A DNA stretch of 64,000 nucleotides, from contig CANTUZ010000002.1 in NCBI GenBank assembly GCA_947846985.1, positions 149,911,889-149,975,888 of the forward strand. Reading direction: 5' to 3'. The stretch is from Fratercula arctica (taxonomy: Eukaryota > Chordata > Aves > Charadriiformes > Alcidae). Numbering within the stretch: position 1 is the first letter of the stretch; each line of letters begins with the position of its first letter. The notes under the pieces were generated by a model, which saw only the letters and a list, made by a program, of their open reading frames with translations, was not told where the DNA came from and searched no databases. Made by a program: the position numbers and the translations under genes. This document shows positions 14,522 through 26,600 of the stretch, piece by piece.

Positions 14522-17500
14522 ACACAAATGTTGCACACAAATGTAGCACCCTGTAAAGATAGACAGTTCTTTTTATCTTGGCTTTTCAGTTGTGGAAACA
14601 GAGACGCCTTCACCTCCATGGAGGTAAGACCAGTATTTTCAAAGTGATCACTACTAGTCCACATCCCTCTCTGAGATTCGTTGATTTATTTTGTTTATTT
14701 CTCTTTCCAAATTTTGGCCTAATTTTGATGTTTTATCATCACACACTAGCTTCACATCAAAGATGGCAGCAAAACATATGCTTCCTGATTTGTTACCCTC
14801 CAAAAATGTTTTATATTTTTAAAGGAGTGGGATCAAGAAAAGACAAGGAGTTAAAGTAAGGGTGAACGTGTTTGTTCATCACTGTACACTTTAAAACCTG
14901 AACAGGGATTAGTACGAACAGCATCTGTCTGCAACAGACACAGAGACTAGTGAGGATCACAGATTTCCTCAGGTTTGGGATGAAACATCGAATGATATTT
15001 ATAGACTTACTGTTGTGTTGGGAGCTGCTTGTGGCTGCCAATGTGTGAAACAGAAGACCCCATACTTTTGGTTAAGTATTATCGAAAGTGACAACTGTGT
15101 TTCAAGAAGAGCAGTCATCTCTCTAGTACTGTCATCCAAGCTTTTGAATTCAATTACGAGCTCATGGGCAAGCAGTGCAACTTGTGTTCATGGTGCAAGC
15201 ATAACAATTGCCTTAGAAAGTGGTGTTCTGTACCACAGACTTGCTTCAACTTCTGAAGCTTCTCTGTAACGCCAAGAAACCACCTGAGAGGTGCAGTTGT
15301 GAGGCAGCCAGAAGATCATTAAAGCAAGGTCCACATTCATAAAAAAGATGATGCTTCTCTTACCATATTTCACGGAAAATCGTATTTGTTGGACAGTAAC
15401 CACTTGCGTCCAGTAGGTGCCATCCGTCCCACTGCCCAATATCAGCTGCTGTTCACACAATCTCACCAAAAAAGGGTCACTCACTGGTTTCTGGGTGCCA
15501 ATTTACTCCCCCCACCCCGCCAATGCTCAGTATAAGAGACATAGTAATGTCCATTGACATAGCCTAATACTAAGAGGTGAGAATGATTTGACCCAGCCTT
15601 CTTACATGGATTTTAGTGTTAAAGCAGAGAAATTAATCTCCAGCAGTGTTCTTCCATCCATCCAGACACTAAGATACTTAACCGACTCTAGTTGCTGTGA
15701 TTAGTTTAGCTACCAACACTAAGGCATGCAGACAGAAATATGATACTACCCAGACTTTGGATTTAGGCCAGTCAGTCGTAAAGGCAGGGGAGTTAGAAAG
15801 TATTTTCCAAGTGAAGAGGCACACATACATCTGGGTAAGTTAGTGCGAGCAGGAAAGGATGGGCAGATAGCCACAGCTTCTGAGGCACACGTGCATTATT
15901 TTAAAGCAGTTTTCCTTCAGTGTGTTTGTCACACCCAAGTTTACTATCTTCACATAAAACTCATTCCTTTCACCGAACTGGTTTCTAGTTGTCTCTTTCT
16001 AAATTATATGGGATTCTCTAGGGCAGTTTTGCTGTTGGGGAAAGACACTATAATAGTCTGGAGTAACAAGGCCAATTCGCACAGAAATACTTCCCACAGA
16101 AGCTCAGTATTAAGATGGTAATAAGCCTTAGGCTCAGTATTCTTATGTCTGGGAGATTCTGAATTTCAGTGGAGAGATTCACTCTCAAGGTAAATAAATG
16201 CCTGTCTGTGTGGGAGGTTCAATAGCCACATAAACTTGGCAGGTTATTGCCCTTTTGTGCCCCTGCTCTTGTGCAATGCCCTTATCAGCAAACAGCATTT
16301 ATCCACCTTTGCACCTGCTTTGAGATCTCAGGATACAAATCAGAGATGGAAGAAAACCAAAACGGCAATTCAGTATCATGGTGAACAGGGCTGCTAAATT
16401 CCTCTGGGCAGCGGCCTCTTGCACATTGTCTGGGTATGGTCCATGTCCACTTTGGTCTGAATCGATGAAAAATTACATGAGAAGGAGAAATAAGGGATAA
16501 AAGACTAAAGAAAAGCTTTTGAGAATATGAGCTGTCTTTTAGTATTGTGGCTGTTTAGCTAGTGACCCTCGTCAGCTGGCCACCCTCTCCCAAGGTGCCA
16601 CCAGACATGGCCTGTGGGTTCAGAGTCATTGTGACTCACAGTCCATCTGAAGAGGCGCAGCCCAGACTTAGGTCCCGGAGGTGCTTGTCTTAGAGAAGCA
16701 GACAACAGTTTAATATGGCAAATTGACTCCAGAGATCCCCATTTCCCTCCTCTGCCTGTATGCTTATCTGTTTCCCTCCAGCTCTCTCCAAGGTGATCCA
16801 ACCTGGTACTGCCAGCTTGCTTTTGCACTTACTTTTTGGGTTGTCCTTGACTGAACTAGATACAAATGTAGAAAAATGTCAGTTTTGATATTGTTGAACA
16901 CTTCTTAGTGTGATACGGAAACCTGCTGAACCAACTAGAGGCCAAATTGTCCCGTTACATATGGGCCTCTTCTGCTTCAGGCAGGTGAGTAATCGCTTTG
17001 GGCATCTTTCTGTCACTTGGAAAGAGCAGCCGGGAGCTGGCTGGGCTTGGCCTCTGCCTCCCACCCCAGACCTCCCATCCCCACCACGGACATCTGGAGG
17101 AAGGTGTCTCTCCAAGTGCCCCAGCTCTGCCGCAGCCCGCTCTTGCACTCTGCACGAGAAGCCGGGCTGGCCACGGGGCCGTATCAGGCTGCTGTTAGCA
17201 TGCCGAGCAGACGTCTCCGCTAGCCAGCCAGCCCGCTGGCTCCCCAGCTTCGACGTGCTTTGGGGAGTGCAGTTGGGCAGCAATGATGAGCAGAACAACT
17301 GCCAGCGGTTTTTAGCTTGTCTTGAGCACGCTGTGTTCTCCTCTGGTTTGGAAATCATATTGAATCACGCTATCCTTCATGAGGCTCATATACGTGCCAA
17401 AACAACGTACCTGCATATGCTCTTTGGAGTAAGTAGGTCCCCTGTATGGCGTTAGAAATTATGGTGTGAGATAAATGGGAAGGAAAAGCTTCCGCTCTGC

Positions 17501-17607
17501 ACTTTCCTAGCAAGCCCAGATGATAAAGGGATAACTAGCAATACAATCCAAAATGTCCCTCTTGTGGTCTTGACAACATAGGAAAACACTTCTACTTAAA
17601 CACTATA

Positions 17608-17655
17608 GGAGGGCAGAGAGGAGGAGGAGAAGGAGGAGGAGGAAGAGGAGGGAAG
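17608..17655 (+). repeat. GGA-rich purine tract
   Basis: A run of GGA/GAA triplets (GAGGAGGAGAAGGAGGAGGAGG-type, interrupted). It explains the Leu/Ser-rich end of a minus-strand open frame at 17603-17851. Confidence 0.85.
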
Positions 17656-20600
17656 CTGTGCTGGAACAGGCACAAAGATGCCTGTAGCCCCACAGCAGCT
17701 CCTTCCCCTGCTGCGGGGCTGTGCTGCGCTCACCAGTCCTGCTCAGAGCTTGCACCCCCAGCACAGCTGCGCCAATGGGTCGGGCTTTCTGCTTCTCGTC
17801 CCTGGGTGGAGAAGCTGAGGAGGCATTGGACTCAGTCTCCTCACGGGGCAAGCAAAAGGATTAATCCATCACTGCCACACAGTATCACCGGCTTTCTGAT
17901 GTTGCCTGATTTTAAAACAACACTTAAAGCATTTCTGACTTGGACCATCAATTATTACCATGCTCGGCTTAGTGGCCTTCCTCAAATATTTCTGCAGCAC
18001 CTGTAGATGCTTTCGATATACTGCAGCCACTGTTAAACCACAGGTTAACTCAGATGCTCTCCTTCCCTCTTCGCAGTCAGTTCACTTGCTCTCTAACTGC
18101 TATCACACCAATTACACCTTTTCCCCTTTGACTTATCAGCCCCTGTCCTTTCCCACCTGATAGATCTCTGTGCCAGTCTGAAGCTTTCAATAATAAGGAT
18201 GTAGGAATCCTAACCAGCCCTAAACATCATCTCAAGACATACAATTTGTAGAGCTCTCAGTTGCTTCATGGTCAATTAAAGTAAGGATTGTGAACACATC
18301 TACTTCCAAAGTCCAGAAAATTGTTTAATTTGGCACTTTTTAAAGAATATGATTTTTAGAAAGACTGTAACCGTTGTTCAACAGAAGAAGTTGACTCTTT
18401 TCTTCAGATATTGACTCATGATAGAGAGTTTGGTTTTCTGTCACGTTTTTTCCTGTTCAGACAATCGGCAGAGATATATGAAAAGCCCAGAAGTTGTGGG
18501 AGGGATGACTATCCATCTGAGCACCCCCGCTGAGTGTATATTTTCTACAGTTATTGTTTGAATAGTCCAAACTCCCTAGAACTCCCCGTGCATCTATATA
18601 AACTAGATAGGGGCTGACAGAGGAGGCTTCTTCTGAATTATTAGATGGCTATCTTTGCAAATCTGGCAAACTACCTAAACCCAGAGAATTGCAGTGATTT
18701 CCCAAGATTATTTATAGGATGTGCTCCCTCTGACACCCAGCCGAGTACCCTAATTAGAGAAATCAAAGCATTCCTTGGTTTGGGTGTTTGGGGAGTGTTG
18801 ATTACTGATGCTCGATGTTCATCTTTTCAGTCAGCAGAAATAATACACTGAGATAGAGATGACCATCCATTTTCAAAGCAGTAGAAAAGTGTAGATATCA
18901 TCAATAGATGAGATTAGAGAGACGTGGTCTGTATTGCATTTACAACTGGCCTGTGTTACAATGAACATGTGCAGTGTAATGCAGTTAAAGATAATCTGTA
19001 TCGCTTGCTAAACACATTCCATCAGTTTTACATTTATGCAGCTAAAGGCAAATGTTTAAACATTTGGTTAATGCACCATATGTCTAAAATGTTTTAGTTC
19101 CATCTGACATTTTTAAAATATTTTTATTTCAGTGGTAGCTCACTGAGTAAATTCATTTCTTCTAGAGCTGAGTATCCCATACTCCCTTTTGCCATAGCAT
19201 TCCTAGACCTGTCTGCCACGATGTCCTAATTTTTTGGCTCACTAATCTAATCTAATCTAATGTAATTGGTTTGGCAGCTCTATTAACTTTTTTTTTTTTT
19301 TTTTTTTTTTTTTTAATGTAGATGCTAAATGAGGCAGAATGTGTGCATGGTATGTGAGGCTGCCTTTTTGCACTTGCCCATTTTAAAGCATGATTGCAAT
19401 TTTCTGGACAGGGGCAAGAAAAGTGGGACAACACAGCCCCTCTGTGCAACCCACCTGGCAGCAAATGAAGCATCCTTCATGGTAGATTAGCAGCTGGCAA
19501 GCAATGGCACAGTGCAGATCGGGATCAAATTTGACTAACGTGCATGAAAACTGTACCTCAATAAGAAGACCTTCCACAGTCAAATACAGAGATGAGAGAG
19601 ACAATACAGGGCAAGAGTCCGTCTGACTTCATCCAGGGGAATTTAGGTTTGATAGTTGCTTGGTTCCCTCCCTACTGCAGGCTGTGCTTTGGGCTCCTCA
19701 TAACAACGTTAGGCAAAAATATCCAAGCAGGTATTATTACTTCATTTTTTTTTCATTTGGTGACTGCTTCTTCACACCTAACTAGCACCTTGCTTTCCAA
19801 AAATTTGTAGATCTCTGGAAATTCTGTACTGAGGGCAGCAGTGCAGCAAGTTTTTCAGTGAGACACAAAAGCCATTATAACAAATATCAAGGTAGCAAGT
19901 CAGCCTAAATGTTTAATGAAGTGAGATTCAAACATAGCTTAATAGATTTTCTTCAAAACTTCACAGAGACATCCTTCTTGGTTCTGAAAGAAAATCTTCC
20001 AGTTTTCTCTCTGGATCAATTTCGTAAATTAAAATTGTAAGGAAACTCAAGCAACTTTTTATTGCTGAATCTTCACCATGCAACATTGTGAGGAAGATTT
20101 ATGAGTGTGGTACTAAAATCAGAGCCGATGCTCTGACTGAAGTGACAGCAAAACGAATTCTCTGCCGATGCAACTTAGTTTAGGTCCTGGGTGCCATGCC
20201 AAAAGGATACCTCACCTGATGCCACAATCAGGTTGCTCCAAGTGGTAGATTAATTTAGATTCAATGGATTTATGTCAAGAGAGAATTTAGCCTAATATTC
20301 CTCGGTCTGGTTTCTATCTAGGGAAATATTCTAAGAGGAATTTTAAGTGGGTTTTGACTGATTTTATTTATCGAACTCCAATAGAAGACCTCACTGGAGA
20401 AAGGAGAAGGTCAGCTTTTCCTCAGCACAATCCAATTTAGATGACTGTCAGAACAACAGCAGGTGCTTTTGAGAAAACCAATGACAAATATTTTTTCAGA
20501 ACTTAGGGACAATTTCTTTTTCACAGATGGTGAGGCACCGCTCGGTCATGATGGGGGTGTAATTTCCAAAAGTACATCTTTGCCTCTGTGGGTGTCAACA

Positions 20601-23424
20601 TCGGTTTCCCCAGTGTCAGTGGAAAGAGGCGTAAGAGAGAGGTTTGCATGGCTGCAGATTCAGGCCACAGAGGATGTGCAGGACTTTAAGAAGAGTTTGC
20701 ACAAATTGATGACAGGGAAGACAAACACTGGGTTTAGTCGTGTCCGCCTTGGTCAGAGAGAGTGGTTGGACAACTTCTTGGTGCGAGCTCCTCTGCAGAC
20801 CTCTCTGTGCAGCATGGGCTGCTTTGCTGTCGTCTCCTCTTGTACAGATCCTGCCCCCTTGGCAAAGGAGTAACGTTGTGTACTTCTTCCCTCTGCAAGA
20901 CACTGCTTTATACAAATGCCAGCAAATGAATTCTGATAAAGTAATCAATCAGTTTAACAGAATGAAAGCCCTGTGTACGAAATGGTGACATGAAATTATT
21001 GCCTAACCTATTAAAGGAATAAGCCTGCTGTAGCCCAATTACACCTTCACTATATACAATGAAATAGCTCTCAAGCAATTCCTCAACAAAGGAATAAACC
21101 TGTCATGAAAGAAAAATTTATTGTTCATCAAGGCTATGTATTCAGGAAGTAATACTTCTCTCAGGGTCATGCTGGTAGTAGCTCAGCATGAGATTAAAGG
21201 AAATTAGAGGGAGTCTTCATTGCATTTTACATTTTCCCTTTGTTGAGCTACTAAATGTCTATCTGAATCCCTAAATTCCAGCAGCAAAGGATTATTCAGT
21301 GGAAAACAAGAGTGTAAATTGATAAATACAAAGAATAGCAATGTATATGTGTACCATTTTTGACTTTGCAAGAACTTTCTTCCTGAAAATAATCTTTTTA
21401 AGAGTTATACCAGCTAAAAACTAAAGTAACTATCCTATTTTTTTTAAAAAAATAATCTCCTTATTTGCATTGGTGTATCTGAGAGTGGAGTCTGGCCTGT
21501 TGTCAATATGAAGTATTCAGATTCCTGTATCCATCTATAATTCTGTTTGTAGTCTAACAAAGAAATTGTGAGGTGAAATAGTTCTAATGATTTTCAGCGT
21601 TAAGAAGAATTCCCCTATCAATCTTTGCAAAAAAAGACATACCAAAATAGAAAGGGTCGTATCACAGGCTCCTGGTTAGCTGAGCAGCAAGTAAAATTCA
21701 CAGGGAGAAAAGGTCGTGAAATAGGCTTAAATATTGATTGGATGCCCAGTCTCATTCTGAAAAGTTTAAGCTGTATATTCCCGTGAGCTTCAATTGCTAA
21801 AACCTTTTCTAACAGCTCTTCCAGGCTGTGCAGGCAACAGTATCTCTCACTAACTACTTATCTAATCAAGCTCTAATTAGCATGGCTTTCTTTAGAGAAA
21901 AATAAGAAATGACCCAATGCTATATTATAGAAGATGCACATTTGGTGAAAGGAAGAAAAATACAAGAGATTTAAGAACTACCATTTGCAAAATGAGTGAT
22001 GCTTTTCCCATCAAGGGTTTTTGTGAAGATCGGTGGAACAATTGCTCCAGATAAATATGATTCCTAAATCATTTAACAATCATTTAAAGGAGAGCAGGTT
22101 CTGCTTCTGAGCAATTAGAGGTATGATCAGAAATCACAGAGCTGCTGAGCAGGGAAAGTGCAGCTAGTTATAATTCTGCTTCTCCACAATGAGGTGAAGA
22201 ATTGCCATAGAATTAAGCTTCCTCAAGCTTTTATGGAAATATTTATGAAATGAGAACATCTTTTAAATAAATTACTGGTCTATTTATTATTCTAAAAATG
22301 TCGCATTGACAAAGTATTCACCCTGACTTGATTGTTACACTTGTCCGGGAGTCAGGCTCAGCAACCAGCCAGAAGCTAAAATGCTGAACATTACAACCAC
22401 AGGACATTTTCAGCCTGTGCCGGCTACATGACCACATCAACTCAGGCGGAAGAGACAAAACATACTGGGATCACAGCAAATGGAATGGGGAAAACGTGCC
22501 TCCCCAGCATTGTCTTCCCTTACCCTGCCTACACAAAGGCTGTCAAATAAACACTGTGTGAATTACGGGGCCTCTTATTTCAGAGAGAATATTGCAGAGC
22601 CGCAGGGCTACAGGCAAGCAAGGCAGGTCAATAGATACAATAAAAGTTGGAAACATTCTCCTAGGAAAAGAAATTGCAATGATTGGAGTTATTTACCTGA
22701 AAGTCCCAGGTCATGAATAGGAACCAGTTAGTTTGGGATGGCTGCAGTAGTTTCTGACCTCCAGATGTTGGCTCTGCCCTCTTGGAGGATCCCATTTGTG
22801 CAGCAGTGCTATCAGAGATCCTTGTAGAGCGACCACTGAGCCCCATGGTGCAGGTTGGCTGGAGGGTGGGACCACTAGGGTGAAATGAAGACCTTAGAGA
22901 AGGCAGAAGGGATGTTTGTGCTCTTCCTGTCTCAAGGCACAAGCTGGAGGCAGGAATGGAGGTGGTAGGAAGGGAATAGCAATGAATTTAAGCACCGAAC
23001 CAACTCAAATACAAGAGCAAATTCCTTCCTGACAAGTGGATCTATGCAGTGGACCTTGATGCTGCAGGGCACCATTGAAGGTGAGAAGGTGAAAAAACTG
23101 GGTATGAATACAGCTTTGCTGAAGTTGGTGTAAGTGAATATTACTACAATTTTGGCTCTTACTAAAAAGAGTAATAATCATTCTTATGCTGACTTTGAAG
23201 TCTTACTTCATTGCTGGAGCCAGCCTGTAATGAGTAGTGCCAAGAGGATGCCTAAAGCGTAGCTCTCATCAATGGGGGGCTTCTGGCACCTTGCTTTAAA
23301 AGGAGAAGGATGGGACACTTCCAGATGTACCATCAGAGCTGGCCCACCATCCAGCCTCCTGTGCTCATTGCCAGCCCCATCGGGCTGCAGCCCCAGCATG
23401 GTCCCCAGGGTCCCTCTGCTCAGG
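17656..23424. other. Intergenic sequence, no supported gene
   Basis: Mostly AT-rich single-copy DNA around the CTAAT/T27 repeat. The frame at 20463-20873 (plus, 136 codons) has no recognised motif. No transposon landmark was found apart from homopolymer runs. Confidence 0.65.
19242..19314 (+). repeat. (CTAAT)4 followed by a T27 tract
   Basis: Four CTAAT units occupy 19242-19261. After about 26 nt of unique sequence there is a run of 27 T (19288-19314). The T run could be the poly(A) tail of a minus-strand retrocopy. The sequence on its 3' (right) side, read on the minus strand, does not resemble a gene that I recognise. Confidence 0.9.
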
Positions 23425-23650
23425 GTCACAGCAAAAGCACAAGGCAATGGTCACAGGCTGCAGCAAGGGAAACTCCAACCCAGTACAAGGAAAGATGATT
23501 TCCTGGGGGGAGCAGGTATCCAGGGAGGCAGTGCCACCTCTGTCTTTGGAGGTATTCAAAAACCAGCCTGGACGAGGCTCTGAGCAACCTGCAGTAAGTT
23601 AGCCCTGCTTTGAGCAGGAGGCTGGCGTAGCTGGTGTCTCTTGTCACATG
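23425..23650 (+). mobile_element. CR1 LINE 3' fragment, degenerate
   Basis: The plus strand contains the CR1 3' series: a CAAGGCAATGGTCACAGGCTGCAGCAAGGGAAACTCCAA-like segment (about 23440-23478), then ATTCAAAAACCAGCCTGGACG (about 23553-23574), then CTCTGAGCAACCTGC (23579-23593) and CCTGCTTTGAGCAGGAGGCTGG (23605-23626). The canonical terminal tail and octamers are not recognisable, so the 3' end was lost or has diverged beyond about 23650. Open frames on both strands between 23208 and 23647 derive from this fragment and its flanks. Confidence 0.85.
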
Positions 23651-26600
23651 TATCTGATGGCCTCATGCACTTCACCAGAGCCAGGTGAAACATTAATACC
23701 TCAATATTAGTGACCCTTGTCCTGTGAGATGCTGGAAGGAAAGATGGAAAATTGACTCCACATAGGAATGACAGTGTGGGCTAGTCCTGGGCTCTACGAG
23801 GCTTTATGTGCAGGGGAAGAGCCAGTGCTGGATGCCACAGGTCTCTATAGACCCTGGAGGAAGGAAAGCATCAGCATGTGACAGCACTGGGGATGTCTAT
23901 CTCGATAGCTTGATTCTTGACTTGCTAATGGATCTACTTTAGAGAGAAGGGAGTTAAATAGAGATTAATCTTTGTATTCTTAGGGAAATGAGAAAGAAAT
24001 GTAGAACGACCTTTTACCAATTTGCTGATACGCTTTCCTCGCTATGTCTGGTAAAAAGCAATAATAATCACCCTACAGAGACTCAAGGAAAGTCATCAGC
24101 ATACATTGTTCCCATTTGATTTTTCATCACTTCTGTCTATCTCCTGCCACAAATCATCTGAAATTGTCTCCATTCATTAGAAAAGAATATAATTAGGAAT
24201 CATATGAAAACATTTCTTTTTTTAAAGAGCACTAACTCTGCAAATGTCTGGTAGATCAAGAATATTTTCCAGATACCCAGGCCCCAGTGGAATGAAACTG
24301 AAGCTGAATTATTTTTCAGAGAGATCCACAAACCTCCAACATTTTCATTTTATTTCAATATTTTTATTGCTGTCCCTACTGACTTCAGAAACTCGTGCCC
24401 CCAAGGCATGGAACAATCAACTTTTCTGTTATTATTCGAAGAGAGATGGTTGTTCCATATTTTTAAATAGCAACGCAATACTAAGGCAGAAGTTTATTTG
24501 ACTCACAGACATCAGCAGCTTCAGTTCCTCTCAGTAGAATAACCACAGCTTCCTAGGCTGTGAGGTTTACATGACATCCTTGCACATCCCATGCACAGAT
24601 TTATGGCCAAGTCCATCTGCAAGGCCATCGTAGAAAATGGTGCAATTCTAGAAACCGGGGCTCCAAAAAGCAATCTAGCATATATTAGCAAAAAAATATG
24701 TATTTTTTTCAAAGAGCGTAATTCTTTCAAAAGATGAAAATTCATTCCATCACAAGGAGCTTGAGTAACAGGGTTTGTAATAGTACTCACGTAGCTTGCG
24801 TAGTGCACAAGGCCTTGCAATGGCTTCATGCACTGGTGCTGAACACAGGCAGACTCGACTACTACTTATCTCTCCTCTGCTTTATGCCTTTCATTCAAGT
24901 CTCTACTCATGCAGCAGTCATCCTTGGATACAGCATTTCTGTATATGTTTCTGGCCACTTGTCCAGTCTTCTTTTAAAAACACCACGTCCTCAGTAGATG
25001 TAGTTCTTTGCTCTTCCCTGTAGTTTCATGATGTACTACCAAAGTGTAAGCCCTTGGCTTTTGAGACTATTAAAACTCCCCTTTATATTCTGTGGACGTC
25101 AAGTGTTCAGTGTGAATGAGATCAGGACACCTACATCTTATGCAAGCACAAATACTAAGTGCAGTACACTGTAGTGTAGCCACTGACTGTTTTTCTCCCT
25201 CCATTCCTTTTTTTTTTTTTTTTTGTAAGCAGCATATGAAGGCACTAATTCTGCATATGCTCCAGTAAAGACATCAGGATGTCTTTTTCTCCGTTAACTT
25301 CAGCAAAGATGGGATTTCTTCCATGAAATATAACTAATTTTGAAAAAATATTATTTTTAATGATAGCTGAATAAATCTGATCAACAGCAAATTTCAGATC
25401 AATTGACTTAAAAGTGTCACGTTTCTGATTGGGTCTTGTACGCCAGAGCTGCTCAACCAGAATAAATGTGTTTACCAGTCTTGATCTCAGCAAAACTTGC
25501 CATTTTACACCAGTTAAGGATCTGTCTCAAATTACAAAGCAAAAGCATATAAAACTAATTTTCATTTGTTCTGTGACCTTCCCTTATAAAATTACAATCA
25601 TCCAGTGTGAGTAATTACCATTGTATACATTTTCTCCATTACGATCAATAATGGAAGCAGATAGCAGACGAGAAGATATTGTAGCTATGTTGGCAAATTT
25701 TCCCAACAGATTTAAATGACTGCTTTATTTCTCACAAATACTACATTTTTAAAGCAGTCTTACATGGTTTAACTGCGATGGGTAACATAGCTCGTTAGAC
25801 CATCACTGCAAAGCAGTGCCTGAAGCTCTAAAACATTGAAACTAATGATCTAAAATTTCACAGAGAGAACCACAGGCTACATAGTGGGTCTGTGTTTCTG
25901 TTACAATAAAATATTTTTATGTAAACCAAAATGAAACATATAATTTCATGAATAGAGCGTAGACCAAGGGAAAAGAAGTGGTGTAGCCAGTACATGTATA
26001 TATATTTATCTATATATAAAAGATGACTGGTGGGAGTCTATCTTTCCTTGTCATGTCAGTTTAATGGCACGCATCACATTGGGTAGGCTAAATTCGTTTT
26101 ACTTCTTTTCTCATGCCAAGAAATTCATCCTGATGATGAAAAAATGTCCTTTTAGTTTTCATATCAGTTCTCCTCTTATAACATTTGATAATTTTGGGGT
26201 TTTTTTTTAAATGTCTTCACTAACTTCTGACAGGCTAGAAAGGTCACTAAACAATTTCAGAAGAGTTGTCTGATGATTTTCCTATTGTGTTGGTGAGCAA
26301 CATCTTTATTTTGAATCCATGAACAGCGAAACACGTTTTATTTTTCTTTCCCCCCAGGCAGCCTAAACACCATGAGCACTTGGGATTTCTGCTTCCCGTT
26401 GGAAACTTAAGTGAATCATTTTTCCCCCTTTTTTTTCTGCTTCAGAAATTAAACCAATATTTGCTGAGATGGTAGTCACAATGACCCTTCATATAAAAAG
26501 AGTTAAGGGTTATAAGGTAAAGAAGTACAGAATGGAATAAAAGTTATGTTAGATATAATGCAGCAGTGGAGTACAGCTGGTCATCCAAAGCTGTTGGCCA

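Larger units (their letters stand above)
6544..17607. other. Intergenic sequence, no supported gene
   Basis: No recognisable exon. The largest frames are at 9217-9660 (minus, 147 codons, hydrophobic C-end), 10163-10590 (both strands, about 130 codons), 13432-13836 (minus, 134) and 16879-17455 (both strands, 159 and 181). Each overlaps an equally long frame on the other strand or lacks any motif, so chance openness is likely. The GC-rich patch at 16990-17260 is noted separately. An A-rich run lies at 7540-7553. Confidence 0.65.

Noticed and set aside
20463..20873. 136-codon frame as a possible gene
   Set aside because: No recognised motif, no exon boundaries, and a comparably open frame on the opposite strand (20616-20948).
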